Shown: positions 8,536 to 17,519, counted from the first letter of the stretch. The stretch: DNA of 64,000 nucleotides from Winogradskyella sp046545555 (GCF_046545555.1 NZ_JBHZTH010000001.1:1-64000), one strand, 5' to 3'. The notes: generated by a model from the letters alone, not told the origin. Numbers and translations: made by a program.

Positions 8536-9696
8536 TTATTGTTGTGCGTATTTTGGTACACCTTGCAATTGGTTCCAAACTTTAATTTCGTCAGATTCAG
8601 AAATACCTTTTTTTACCTCTACAAAGATACCATTACTAAGTCCTAACTCAATATCTCTTCTTTCAAACTTTTGATCACCAACAGAAACTTCAACAAAAGG
8701 TTTTTTTGTTTCAGAGTCATATTGAACTAATGCTTCTTTAATAGCTAACACATTTTCTACCTTATCTAAAATAATTGAAGCATTGGCACTAAGACCAGCT
8801 CTTATAAATGTAGATTCGATCTTAGCTAATGTCCCTTTAATTTCGAATTGAATTGCTCCATTTTCTGCAACACCTTTTGGAGCTATATAATCTAAAATGG
8901 CATCAAATTTTTGATTCTCAATCGCACCTACTGTAATTTCTAGAGGTAAGCCTTCTTTAATTTTACCAACCTCACTCTCATCTACCTTGCCCTCAAAAAT
9001 CATTTTCTTAACATCAGCTAGCGATGCTATCGAAGTTCCTTCATTAAAATTATTCGCTTCAATAACTTGGTTTCCAGCTTTTACAGGTACATCTAGTACC
9101 ATACCAGCTACAGTCGCTCTAACCTGAGTCTGAGCAATATTGCCTAAGCCAGAAGTAGTACCTGTTTTTATAATATCGTAATTTTGACGTGATTGCGTTA
9201 CATCAATTCTCGCCTGCTCTACCCGTTGTTTTGCCTGTAAATACGTATTATTTACTTGGTCAAATTCATTCGCAGCTATAACACCTTTCTCAAATAATTC
9301 TTTTTGACGATCAAAAATTGTTTTCTGAGTTTTAAAATTTATCTCAGCAGTTTGGAGCGCATTTGAATTAGACGCAATGTTATTTTTTGCACTAGTTAAT
9401 GAAGATACATTAGGAATTACTCTAATCTGAGCTATTAAATCTCCCTGTTTAACATATTCACCAGCTTCTATATAAACCTCTTCTATTACACCTGAAATAT
9501 TAGGCTTTATAAGAACTTCTTCTTTAGGTACTATACTTCCTGTAGCCACTGTTTTTAGAACTATAGTTTCAGTCGATGCATTCTCAGTAGCATAACTAAT
9601 TGGATCTTCTTGGTTTTTTGCCCATAAATAGTACAGAGCACTACCAAAGATGACTACTATTAAAATTAATACGATGACGGTTGTTGTTCTTTTCAT
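8536..9696 (-). CDS. Membrane-fusion (HlyD/MacA-type) efflux adaptor, first of two
   Basis: A 386-residue adaptor with an N-terminal membrane anchor (about 5-25), biotinyl-lipoyl halves (TGSIVPKEEVLIKPNISG, about 52-69, and EYVKQGDLIAQIRV), a coiled hairpin over about 100-175, and C-terminal beta domains with RAGLSANASI. It sits 24 bases after the second permease gene and 50 bases before tolC. That is the normal place for the MacA-like partner of the MacB-like permeases. It is only distantly similar to the second adaptor at 5859-7160, so the two are old paralogues rather than a recent duplication. Confidence 0.9.
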   Translation of the reverse strand: MKRTTTVIVLILIVVIFGSALYYLWAKNQEDPISYATENASTETIVLKTVATGSIVPKEEVLIKPNISGVIEEVYIEAGEYVKQGDLIAQIRVIPNVSSLTSAKNNIASNSNALQTAEINFKTQKTIFDRQKELFEKGVIAANEFDQVNNTYLQAKQRVEQARIDVTQSRQNYDIIKTGTTSGLGNIAQTQVRATVAGMVLDVPVKAGNQVIEANNFNEGTSIASLADVKKMIFEGKVDESEVGKIKEGLPLEITVGAIENQKFDAILDYIAPKGVAENGAIQFEIKGTLAKIESTFIRAGLSANASIILDKVENVLAIKEALVQYDSETKKPFVEVSVGDQKFERRDIELGLSNGIFVEVKKGISESDEIKVWNQLQGVPKYAQQ

Positions 9697-9720
9697 TTTA
9701 TGATTGATACTTATTATTTT

Positions 9721-10980
9721 TTAGTCTATTCTTAATGCGTCTACAGGTTTCATTTTTGTTGCGCTATTAGCTGGTATTAAACCTGCTAACAAACCAGAAA
9801 CTACTAATATGATTAATGCTGTAAATACCACAGACATACTTACACTTGGATTTGCGAAATTTTCAACTGGCCCTACACTATCTAATATTGCATTCATTCC
9901 CCAAATAGATAATGCGGCAAAAGAAATACCTACCATACCAGATAAAATGGTTAATATTAAACTTTCTTGTAAAATCTGACCTTTAATTGTCCAAGGAGTA
10001 GCGCCTAAAGCTCGTCTTACACCTATTTCTTTTGTGCGTTCCTTTACAACAATTAACATGATATTACTTATACCAATAATACCCGACATTAAGACTAAAG
10101 CACCAACAAAATAGCCTACTATTGATAAAATATCAAAAAGTCCATTAACTCGACCAAATTGCTCCGACAAGTCAAAATGACCAATAGCTCTTTCGTCTTC
10201 TGGGTGAATAGTATGGCGGTTTCGCATTAAAGCAAAAATACGATCTTTAACATCCGTGATACTTATTCTGTCATTTGCAGTAATTGCCATCCATCCAACG
10301 GTGTCTCCAAAATTAAAGGCCTGATTAAAGGTTGTAAAAGGGATAAAAATTGTATTTGCTTCTTCTTCAGAATCTCCTTGACTGTTGGTTATCTTAAAAG
10401 TGCCAGCTACCATAAAATTAACACCGTTAATCTTTATATATGTACCTATCACATCTTCATTTTTATCATACAAACCCTTAACTACATCTGGTCCGATAAC
10501 ACATATCTTACGTCTCGAATCAATATCTGAATAACTTATAAAACGACCTTCTATAATATCCATTGGTTTTTGCTTGATAAACTCTGGATAATCCCCATAG
10601 ATTTGAAAAGCACCAGTTTTTGTCTCTCTTACTACATTATTAGCGCCATTATATCCACCTAATTGATTTCTAGGTGAAACATACTTTATTTCTGGTATAT
10701 CTGCCTTAATAGCTGCAACATCATCGAACTTGTAATTGAATCGTCTAGATTTAGGTAAACCCTTATATGCTTTTGAGGTACCTTGGGTCCACATAAACAT
10801 AGAATTAGTTGCAAAGTCACCAAAATCCGCTGTTACACCATTTCTTAAACCGTTGGTAAGTGCTAATAAAAGTACCAAAATTGTTATACCCCAAAACACA
10901 CCAAACGCAGTAAGAAAAGTTCTTACTTTATTTGCATTTAATGCTTCTAGTATTTCTGTCCAACGGTCTTTATTAAACAT
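9721..10980 (-). CDS. MacB-like ABC transporter permease, second of two
   Basis: A 419-residue permease with one N-terminal membrane segment (about 20-42), a large periplasmic MacB core domain (about 50-275) and three C-terminal segments of the FtsX domain. The coupling region ERTKEIGVRRALGATPWTIKGQ lies between the second and third segments. It ends with the usual KMKPVDALRID. There is no fused ATPase. It follows the first permease with a 1-base gap, so the exporter probably uses a heterodimer. The substrate cannot be told. Confidence 0.92.
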   Translation of the reverse strand: MFNKDRWTEILEALNANKVRTFLTAFGVFWGITILVLLLALTNGLRNGVTADFGDFATNSMFMWTQGTSKAYKGLPKSRRFNYKFDDVAAIKADIPEIKYVSPRNQLGGYNGANNVVRETKTGAFQIYGDYPEFIKQKPMDIIEGRFISYSDIDSRRKICVIGPDVVKGLYDKNEDVIGTYIKINGVNFMVAGTFKITNSQGDSEEEANTIFIPFTTFNQAFNFGDTVGWMAITANDRISITDVKDRIFALMRNRHTIHPEDERAIGHFDLSEQFGRVNGLFDILSIVGYFVGALVLMSGIIGISNIMLIVVKERTKEIGVRRALGATPWTIKGQILQESLILTILSGMVGISFAALSIWGMNAILDSVGPVENFANPSVSMSVVFTALIILVVSGLLAGLIPANSATKMKPVDALRID

Positions 10981-10981
10981 C

Positions 10982-12226
10982 TTATTCGTCTCTTAAAGCT
11001 ACAATAGGTTTTATCTTTGCAGCACGATATGCAGGGAGAAAACCGGCAAAAGCACCTGCTGCAACTAATATAAATACAGTGATTATAGCTGTTTTAAAAT
11101 CAACTTGAGGGAATTTAATAAATGGACTATCCACTTGTGGACCAACTAATTCTAATAATCCTAAGCCCAAAATCAGTCCAAACAAACCAGAGAACATAGT
11201 TACAAATACAGCCTCTTGAAGTATCATTGCAATAATTGAAAATGGCTCTGCACCTAATGCTTTTCTAATTCCTATTTCTTTTGTTCTCTCCTTCACAATT
11301 ATAATCATTATGTTACCAACACCAACAACACCAGCTATTATTGTGCCTATTCCTATAAACCAAAATACAGCTTTGATTGTATCAATTAGTGAGTATATTT
11401 TTTTCGCCTCCTCAAGTGTATTATTAACTCTAATAGCAGCCACATCGTCTGGTGCTACAATATGTTTTTGTTTTAAGTCAGTTTCTATTGCAAATGACAA
11501 ATTCTTTGATAAATCTACAGCCTCTTGGAAATTTTCGGACATCTTTACTGTAAATGACATGTCTCTTATATTATCACCACCATTAAAAGATCTTTGTACG
11601 GTTGTTAAAGGCAAAAAGACATTACTTTCTTCTCGTTCTCCTCCTGGATCAGTATAAACGCCTATTACTTTGAAGTTAATTCCCCAAATGGCAATATTTT
11701 TATCTATTGGATCTTCACCTTTAAATAAATCTGTCTTAACCTTATTACCTATAACAGCAACTTTTTTGCCATCATTAATATCAGAGTAATTAAGGAATCG
11801 ACCAATAGTCATGTCTGCATTTTCAATAAATTGCTCATCTGGCATTACACCTCTAACCCTATAATTACCAGTCTCATTTTTATATGCTATTTGCCCTCCC
11901 CAAATACTATAACTGGCCGATCGATATTCTAAATTTTCATCATAAGTTGAAGAAAGATTATTAAAATCCTCATCTTTAAGCTGAATATAGCGTCCTGGAT
12001 TTAGGCCTTTATAACCCTTAGTGGTTCGTCTTGTTCTAATACTAATTTCGTTGGTGGCATCTTGCTGAAATTCTGAAGTTACTCCGTTTTCTATGCCAGA
12101 ACTGAAGCCCAATAAAATAACCAATATAAAAATACCAGAAGCAACCGAAAGTCCTGTTAAAAAAGTTCTTAACTTATTCTTTCTTAATGTTTCAAATATT
12201 TCCTGCCAACGCTCTACGTTAAACAT
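10982..12226 (-). CDS. MacB-like ABC transporter permease, first of two
   Basis: A 414-residue paralogue of the next gene, with the same layout: membrane segment at about 18-40, a MacB-type periplasmic domain, three C-terminal FtsX segments, the motif ERTKEIGIRKALGAEPFSI, and the end KIKPIVALRDE. It overlaps the ATPase gene upstream by 8 bases, which points to translational coupling. Family knowledge: MacB-type pumps do not carry substrate through the membrane but drive periplasmic substrates into TolC by mechanotransmission. Confidence 0.92.
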   Translation of the reverse strand: MFNVERWQEIFETLRKNKLRTFLTGLSVASGIFILVILLGFSSGIENGVTSEFQQDATNEISIRTRRTTKGYKGLNPGRYIQLKDEDFNNLSSTYDENLEYRSASYSIWGGQIAYKNETGNYRVRGVMPDEQFIENADMTIGRFLNYSDINDGKKVAVIGNKVKTDLFKGEDPIDKNIAIWGINFKVIGVYTDPGGEREESNVFLPLTTVQRSFNGGDNIRDMSFTVKMSENFQEAVDLSKNLSFAIETDLKQKHIVAPDDVAAIRVNNTLEEAKKIYSLIDTIKAVFWFIGIGTIIAGVVGVGNIMIIIVKERTKEIGIRKALGAEPFSIIAMILQEAVFVTMFSGLFGLILGLGLLELVGPQVDSPFIKFPQVDFKTAIITVFILVAAGAFAGFLPAYRAAKIKPIVALRDE

Positions 12227-12923
12227 GCTGCTTTTTTGCTATTACTTGTTCTACTCTACTGTCATCTATAATTAAACCATCCTTAAGATTAACTATACGC
12301 TTTGTCATATGTGCAATATCATCCTCATGAGTTACAACTAGTATAGTTTTACCTTCATCATTTATGCCTTGAATCAACTCCATAACTTCATAAGATGTCG
12401 TAGTATCCAATGCACCTGTTGGCTCATCTGCTAATAACACTTTAGGCTCACTTGCTAATGCTCTTGCTATAGCTACACGTTGTTTTTGTCCACCTGAAAG
12501 CTCACTAGGTAAATGATGTGACCAATCTGCTAAACCAACTTTTTCTAAATAGTGTTCTGCTTTTTCTATTCGCTCTTTCCTAGAAACTCCCTTGTAGTAT
12601 AAAGGCAAAGCAACATTATCTGCTGCTGACTTATAATTAATTAAATTAAAGGATTGAAAAATAAAACCTAAAAATTCATTTCTGTAACGCGCTGCAATTT
12701 TCTCATTAAGGTTTTTAATAGGTACACCATCAAGAATGTATTGTCCTTCATCTGCTTCATCTAACATTCCTAAAATATTTAGTAATGTAGATTTTCCTGA
12801 TCCTGAAGATCCCATTATAGAAACCAAGTCACCTTCTTTTACATCAAAATTAATTCCTTTTAATACGTGAAGAGAATTACTTCCCATATGGTAAGATTTG
12901 TGTAAATCTTTAATTTGAATCAT
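12219..12923 (-). CDS. ABC transporter ATP-binding protein (MacB/LolD class)
   Basis: A 234-residue ATPase with Walker A GSSGSGKST (38-46), Q-loop Q90, signature LSGGQ (142-146), Walker B LLADE (163-167) and the H-loop in VTHEDD. It is the first gene of a six-gene exporter set that ends in tsaB. This class powers extracytoplasmic-facing FtsX-type permeases. Upstream (12924-13039) I see a short hairpin at 12965-12980 but no clear promoter. Confidence 0.94.
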   Translation of the reverse strand: MIQIKDLHKSYHMGSNSLHVLKGINFDVKEGDLVSIMGSSGSGKSTLLNILGMLDEADEGQYILDGVPIKNLNEKIAARYRNEFLGFIFQSFNLINYKSAADNVALPLYYKGVSRKERIEKAEHYLEKVGLADWSHHLPSELSGGQKQRVAIARALASEPKVLLADEPTGALDTTTSYEVMELIQGINDEGKTILVVTHEDDIAHMTKRIVNLKDGLIIDDSRVEQVIAKKQHV

Positions 12924-13039
12924 AGTGCAGTTGGTTAGCTAGTGCAATTTTAAGAAAATCCGTTTGGCTTTTATGCCAAGAAATTGTTAAGACTTCCTTT
13001 TAAACTCCTATGAAGTAAGACTACTTAAATAAATAAATG

Positions 13040-13282
13040 TTACACAACCTCGTCAATATTTCTTCTCTTTTTAGATTTGTTATAAGTTCTGTAAACTATA
13101 TAACCAATTGTAGCTACTAAAATGTAAGGTACTACCATAAGGAACATGATACCGTCATTTATAGCTTCTGCGGCAGATTGATCTTCTCCACTCTCTAATA
13201 CTGCTCTGCACATGGCGCATTGCGCTCTAGTATTTAAGAATGAAATAGTCATTAGTATAAGAAAACCTATTTTACGTTTCAT
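13040..13282 (-). CDS. Small CxxC membrane protein next to oxidase assembly genes
   Basis: I set the start at the ATG at 13282, 2 bases after the DUF420 stop. This gives 80 residues and a proper signal peptide (MKRKIGFLILMTISFLNTRA); a longer frame to 13348 would overlap DUF420 and add unlikely sequence. The mature part begins with QCAMCRAVLES (C22, C25) and has one membrane segment (about 43-67) with a basic tail. I know of no function. The extracytoplasmic CxxC and its place at the end of a cytochrome oxidase operon suggest a role in copper or haem handling, which is inference. Confidence 0.75.
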   Translation of the reverse strand: MKRKIGFLILMTISFLNTRAQCAMCRAVLESGEDQSAAEAINDGIMFLMVVPYILVATIGYIVYRTYNKSKKRRNIDEVV

Positions 13283-13284
13283 CC

Positions 13285-13854
13285 TTAAACATAATAGGGT
13301 GAAATCATTAAATAAACAATAACACCTGTTATTGCAACATATAACCATAAAGGAAAAGTAATTTTAGCTATCTTTTTATGTCTTTCTATATTGTTGGTAA
13401 TTGCTCTAACATAAGTTATTAGTACAAATGGTATTATAACTATAGATAATAATATATGTGTTATAAGAATAAAATAATATACATATTTAATTACACCTTC
13501 TCCACCAAACTTTGTAGAATCGCTTGTCATATGATAAGCAATATACATGAGCAAAAAGGCAACCGATAAAGTAATTGCAAACTTCATTAATCCCTCATGT
13601 AGCTTTCTATTTTTGTTCTTTATCGCAATAACTGCAGCTATTAGTACTATAGCTGTAAGGCCGTTTACTGTGGCATAAATTGGAGGCAAAAACTTTAACG
13701 GTTCTACATCAAAACCTAAACTACGAAGATTTATCGCAAAAAGTGCTGCAACTGCAATTGGAATAATAATTGACAAAACAATTATCCACTTATTATACTT
13801 CTTCTCTTTTTCTTTATCTACTGCATTCATGCTTTTCATCATTTTAATTCTCAA
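13285..13854 (-). CDS. DUF420 membrane protein, oxidase-associated
   Basis: A 189-residue protein with about five membrane segments (about 22-44, 58-80, 92-112, 124-148 and 166-186). It matches the DUF420 (YozB-like) family by layout and by the HEGLMKFA and HILLSI histidine segments. Members often sit in cytochrome c oxidase assembly operons, as here between a SCO gene and a small CxxC protein. The biochemical role is not established; a copper or haem assembly function is inferred from neighbours. Confidence 0.85.
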   Translation of the reverse strand: MRIKMMKSMNAVDKEKEKKYNKWIIVLSIIIPIAVAALFAINLRSLGFDVEPLKFLPPIYATVNGLTAIVLIAAVIAIKNKNRKLHEGLMKFAITLSVAFLLMYIAYHMTSDSTKFGGEGVIKYVYYFILITHILLSIVIIPFVLITYVRAITNNIERHKKIAKITFPLWLYVAITGVIVYLMISPYYV

Positions 13855-13886
13855 TCACAATAAGTAGTATTCTTAAAATCTAAAAC

Positions 13887-14648
13887 TTACTCTTTTAATA
13901 ACTTAGCTATATCTTCTTTTAATATAGTTATCTCTTGAGGAATTCCGTCTTCATCCTCACTCTCTGATTCAGCGATTAAACCATTATAAAATATTAAAGG
14001 ATTTCCAAAATTATCACTTCTAGATCGTATAAATCCTTCTTTATCAATTAAGGCAAAATTACCTGAATGTTCAAAACCTCCTTCTACAGATTCATCCTTC
14101 GCTGTATATAAATTAAAACCTTCATTTGCCAGTTTATAAATAGCATCTTCGTTACCTGTCAATAAATGCCAATTAGGGTTTTTAATACCATATGCATTTG
14201 CATACGCTTTTAGAACTTGTGGCGTATCTATTTCTGGTGTAATTGTAAATGAAGCTACACCGAAATTTTCGATAGCACTAAATGCACTTTGTACTTCAAC
14301 TAAGTTACGATTCATAATAGGACAGATTGTTGGACAAGTTGTGAAGAAAAACTCAACCACATATACCTTTCCTAAGTAGTGCTCATTATTAATAATTTCC
14401 CCATCTTGATTGATAAAACTAAAAGTTGGTACTTTTTTTGGAACTCCATTAATTTCTAAATAAACTAAATCACTTTTATTGTTATTAGTTGTATTAGAGT
14501 TTGAAGTAGAAACGTCAACACTGCGACTTTCATCTCTGGATATATCACTATTATTAACTCGTTCTATTATTTTAGGAATAAAAATAATACCAAACACCAA
14601 AATTATAAATGTTATACCGATATAAGAGTAGTTAACTTTTTTACTCAT
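13887..14648 (-). CDS. SCO1/SenC copper chaperone for cytochrome oxidase
   Basis: A 253-residue protein anchored by one N-terminal segment (about 8-27), then a low-complexity Ser/Asn/Thr linker (about 35-60) and a thioredoxin fold. The copper ligands are present: C105 and C109 in TTCPTICP, and H194 in GFEHSGN. Known role: delivery of copper to, or reduction of, the CuA site of oxidase subunit II, on the outer face of the inner membrane. Its ATG overlaps the stop of the upstream SCO-like gene by 4 bases (ATGA type). Confidence 0.93.
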   Translation of the reverse strand: MSKKVNYSYIGITFIILVFGIIFIPKIIERVNNSDISRDESRSVDVSTSNSNTTNNNKSDLVYLEINGVPKKVPTFSFINQDGEIINNEHYLGKVYVVEFFFTTCPTICPIMNRNLVEVQSAFSAIENFGVASFTITPEIDTPQVLKAYANAYGIKNPNWHLLTGNEDAIYKLANEGFNLYTAKDESVEGGFEHSGNFALIDKEGFIRSRSDNFGNPLIFYNGLIAESESEDEDGIPQEITILKEDIAKLLKE

Positions 14649-15346
14649 TCTGTTAAATCTTTTTCACGTCTATTTTGAGACTCGTTGAATTTACCTTTGC
14701 GCTTATCTCTATATTCTTTAAATAAGACACGCATATCTTCTGCTGCCATTTTATTTTTTAAAACTGCTACCTTTATACAATCATAATTATACAATCCATA
14801 AGGAGATATGTTATCTTCAATTTCCTTATCCGTTCTATCATCTAATCTTCCTCTTTGATTTAAGTCTTTATCTATTATATAGACTGAATTACAGGACAAG
14901 TTTTCATCTAATTCCACGTCTGATCTTAGGCTCTCAAAAGTTTTTCTGATATTAGCTTCGTCAGTGTACAGAATATGCCAAAATCTTAAATCTTCGTAAG
15001 ATTTAATTTCCTTTAGTAATTCATCAGCTTCCTCTTTTGCTTCGTGCGGAAGCATAACTACTACTTGAAATGTTTTAAAACCCTTATTCCTATCGTAAAC
15101 CAGCTCTTTTAAATTCAAAGCGGCAATAGAATTATCCTTAGGGTTTGTTCCTAAGAAAGAGAGTACTGTAAGGTGATTATTGAATTGAAGACTATCAGCG
15201 TTTTCTGGTAACTCTATAATATCTTTTTTAATAATATCTAGTGGATTATAGTTGTCTTTCGATAAGAGCATTGTTATGATGAATCCTACTGGCAAAAAGA
15301 ATAATATACTAAGTATTGTGTAACGTTTTTTATTGCTTAAATCCAT
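14645..15346 (-). CDS. SCO-like membrane-anchored protein lacking the CxxxC copper site
   Basis: I start at the ATG at 15346 (233 residues: MDLSNKKRYTIL). A longer frame begins at 15382, but that start lies inside the terminator hairpin of the upstream gene. A membrane anchor spans about 8-30. The body keeps a redoxin-like outline: LTVLSFLGTN where SCO has the active-site strand, then RFWHILYTDE and SVYIIDKDLNQRGRLDDR. No CxxxC is present, and the two cysteines that remain lie near the C-terminus. It directly precedes the intact SCO gene. It may be a structural or partner subunit for copper insertion. Confidence 0.7.
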   Translation of the reverse strand: MDLSNKKRYTILSILFFLPVGFIITMLLSKDNYNPLDIIKKDIIELPENADSLQFNNHLTVLSFLGTNPKDNSIAALNLKELVYDRNKGFKTFQVVVMLPHEAKEEADELLKEIKSYEDLRFWHILYTDEANIRKTFESLRSDVELDENLSCNSVYIIDKDLNQRGRLDDRTDKEIEDNISPYGLYNYDCIKVAVLKNKMAAEDMRVLFKEYRDKRKGKFNESQNRREKDLTE

Positions 15347-15350
15347 ATTA

Positions 15351-15387
15351 CAAAAATAAAAAAGGTGGTTTAAAAAAACCACCTTTT
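15351..15387 (-). terminator. Rho-independent terminator after the subunit IV gene
   Basis: AAAAGGTGGTTT (15360-15371) pairs with AAACCACCTTTT (15376-15387) in a 12-base-pair stem. Read on the minus strand it runs into a T-rich tract. It lies 26 bases after the subunit IV stop and just before the SCO-like ATG, so expression of the downstream assembly genes may need read-through or its own promoter. Confidence 0.8.
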
Positions 15388-15413
15388 GATATCATTTAAC
15401 TTAAATTTTCAAC

Positions 15414-15860
15414 TTAAAAATCTCTTTTAATTAATGCGTCTTCTGTATTATACACTTCAAAAACATAACCGCCCTCTTGTAACAGAATAAAAATTAAGTA
15501 ACATATTAAGAATACCGCTGTCCATACAACCATTCTTCTCAAAGCTTTCGTCTCATCCCTCATGTGCATAAAATCCCAAGTAATATAATAAGCTTTGACA
15601 ATAGTCAATACGATGAATATTAAATTTAGGGGCTTCATGTAGATAAAAGGTGATAACAAGATATTTGCTAATGTCGCAAAGAACCCACCTTCTATAGGAT
15701 CTATCCATGTATGCATTAAAAAGTCTGGTTTGTATATACCCAGAACAACCTCTACTGCCGTTACAATTGTTAAGAATACTAAAACACCCCAAATTTTACT
15801 GGTGTTAGATTTAAACTTAACTAAACCTTGAAATATTTCTAATTTATGTTCGTGTGCCAT
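15414..15860 (-). CDS. Cytochrome c oxidase subunit IV family protein
   Basis: A 148-residue membrane protein with three predicted helices (about 22-44, 66-92 and 108-130), in the range of the bacterial subunit IV family. The DFMHMRDETKALRRMV segment between helices 2 and 3 is typical of the Bacteroidota form. It follows subunit III by 21 bases. The family stabilises the haem-copper oxidase and carries no cofactor. A terminator follows. Confidence 0.85.
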   Translation of the reverse strand: MAHEHKLEIFQGLVKFKSNTSKIWGVLVFLTIVTAVEVVLGIYKPDFLMHTWIDPIEGGFFATLANILLSPFIYMKPLNLIFIVLTIVKAYYITWDFMHMRDETKALRRMVVWTAVFLICYLIFILLQEGGYVFEVYNTEDALIKRDF

Positions 15861-15881
15861 AACTGAATCTTAATATGCTTT

Positions 15882-16883
15882 TTATACTAAATAGAAGAAT
15901 GTAAATACAAATACCCAAACTAAATCGACAAAGTGCCAGTATAAACCTACTTTTTCTACCATCTCATAACTTCCCCTTCTTTCATAAGTTCCTAATATGA
16001 CATTAAAAAAGATGATAACATTTATAACAACACCTGAGAATACATGAAATCCGTGGAATCCTGTAATAAAGAAAAAGAAGTCCGCAAATAATGCAGTACC
16101 ATATTCGTTAACATGAAGGTTGGCCCCTTTAACAACAAGCTTACCATTTTTCTTGATTTGCATTAAAGACTCTTCTCTAGACAAGATTGTCTTTTCGCCT
16201 TCTTCGTTGATGATTTGAGTTCTTACTAAAATATTTTCATTTGCCGCTAAACCTTCATAAAGTTCATCAACTGTATAAGGTGGTAAAGCTTCTTCTGTTA
16301 CAAACCAAAGGCCATTTTTACGCTCATGCTGAGCACGATCAGTTTTATGATGTACTGCAAAATCGTCTATAGAAATACGCTTAAATTTTTCTTCACCGTC
16401 AACCATTACATTTTCACCAAACTGAAGAATGTTTCCTCCTTTAGTTTGCACAGCTCCGTAATCTCCTTGAATAAACGTTGCCCATTCCCATGCTTGAGAA
16501 CCAACGAATATTGCACCTCCAATAATGGTTAAGAACATGTAAAATGTAACTTTAGCTTTATTCATATGGTGACCGGCATCTACAGCTAATACCATCGTTA
16601 CAGACGACATTATTAAGATAAATGTCATAAATGCAACATATATCATCGGTAATTCCTGACCATGCAAAAACGGAACGTGCGTAAAAACCTCATCGGCTAT
16701 TGGCCATTCTTTTATAAACTTGAATCGTGAAAAACCATAGGCCGCTAAAAACCCTGAAAAGGTTAATGCATCAGATACAATGAAAAACCACATCATCATC
16801 TTTCCATAACTCGATTTTAAAGGCTGATTACCGCCTCCCCAAGTTTTTCCGTCTGTACCAGTACTTGCTACTGTAGAATCCAT
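15882..16883 (-). CDS. ctaE: Cytochrome c oxidase subunit III with a long hydrophilic insertion
   Basis: I use the ATG at 16883 (333 residues); a TTG at 16913 in the same frame is possible. Subunit III features are clear: early helices with WFFIVSDAL and SGFLAAYGF, and C-terminal helices with TGFHGFHVFSG and GLYWHFVDLVWVFVF. Between GSQAWEWATFIQ and LFADFFFFITGFHG lies a charged stretch of about 120 residues without membrane segments, absent from the compact 200-residue forms. This agrees with Bacteroidota subunits but its role is unknown. A second, short subunit III gene lies directly upstream. Confidence 0.92.
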   Translation of the reverse strand: MDSTVASTGTDGKTWGGGNQPLKSSYGKMMMWFFIVSDALTFSGFLAAYGFSRFKFIKEWPIADEVFTHVPFLHGQELPMIYVAFMTFILIMSSVTMVLAVDAGHHMNKAKVTFYMFLTIIGGAIFVGSQAWEWATFIQGDYGAVQTKGGNILQFGENVMVDGEEKFKRISIDDFAVHHKTDRAQHERKNGLWFVTEEALPPYTVDELYEGLAANENILVRTQIINEEGEKTILSREESLMQIKKNGKLVVKGANLHVNEYGTALFADFFFFITGFHGFHVFSGVVINVIIFFNVILGTYERRGSYEMVEKVGLYWHFVDLVWVFVFTFFYLV

Positions 16884-16919
16884 AGAATTTATTTGAATTT
16901 TAAGATTGGACAAAAATAA

Positions 16920-17519
16920 TCAAATTATATCGCTAAAAAAATATAAAAACAAAAAGAGGGCAAGCCAAAGCAGGTCTACAAAATGCCAGAAATTCGCGGC
17001 CAGTTCTAAACCCAACATATTGTTGGCATTATACTTCTGTTTAAAATGATTATAAATAACGACAATTAGACAAATTAACCCAGCAATAACGTGTCCTAAA
17101 TGGACAGCTGCTATTAAAAATATATACGTCATTGTAATATTGCTCGATTCACCTGTAAAATAATGACCAGCAGCAATCATTTGACTAAATCCTTCAAACT
17201 GATTAAAAACAAATGTAACACCCAATATTAATGTTACTATTAACCATACAGATGTCATTTGCATATTTTTGCTGTTCAATGCACGCTTTGCTAAAATAAA
17301 GGTCAAACTACTGAGTAAAATAACAATAAGACTAATTAAAAAGGCATCCGGTAATTCATAATTACTCAGCCAGTCCTTATCTCTTCTTTGTTTGCTACTT
17401 ACAATGAAGGCGCTAATTAATGCTGAAAATGACATTATCAGTGAACCAATACCAAACCATAGCATCATTTTTTTTGATCTTGCCTTCTTTTCTTCTAATG
17501 TTCCTTCTGTTAAATCCAT
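16920..17519 (-). CDS. Second, short cytochrome c oxidase subunit III-type protein
   Basis: A 199-residue membrane protein with five predicted helices and the subunit III end pattern: HLGHVIAGLICLIVVIYNHF, then LELAANFWHFVDLLWLALFL. It lacks the N-terminal helix pair of full 7-helix forms. It lies between the haem O synthase and the long subunit III gene, without a gap to the former. Both may be parts of one oxidase, or this one may serve as a paralogous or accessory subunit. Confidence 0.88.
   Translation of the reverse strand: MDLTEGTLEEKKARSKKMMLWFGIGSLIMSFSALISAFIVSSKQRRDKDWLSNYELPDAFLISLIVILLSSLTFILAKRALNSKNMQMTSVWLIVTLILGVTFVFNQFEGFSQMIAAGHYFTGESSNITMTYIFLIAAVHLGHVIAGLICLIVVIYNHFKQKYNANNMLGLELAANFWHFVDLLWLALFLFLYFFSDII

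Noticed and set aside
12965..12980. TTGGC/GCCAA hairpin before the exporter ATPase gene
   Set aside because: The stem is only five pairs with no T-tract and no promoter context that would explain it.
13283..13348. Upstream start for the small CxxC protein
   Set aside because: It would overlap DUF420 by 64 bases and hide the signal peptide that begins at the ATG at 13282.
15347..15382. Upstream start for the SCO-like gene
   Set aside because: These 12 codons lie in the terminator hairpin of the subunit IV gene and do not fit a membrane-anchor start; the ATG at 15346 is better.
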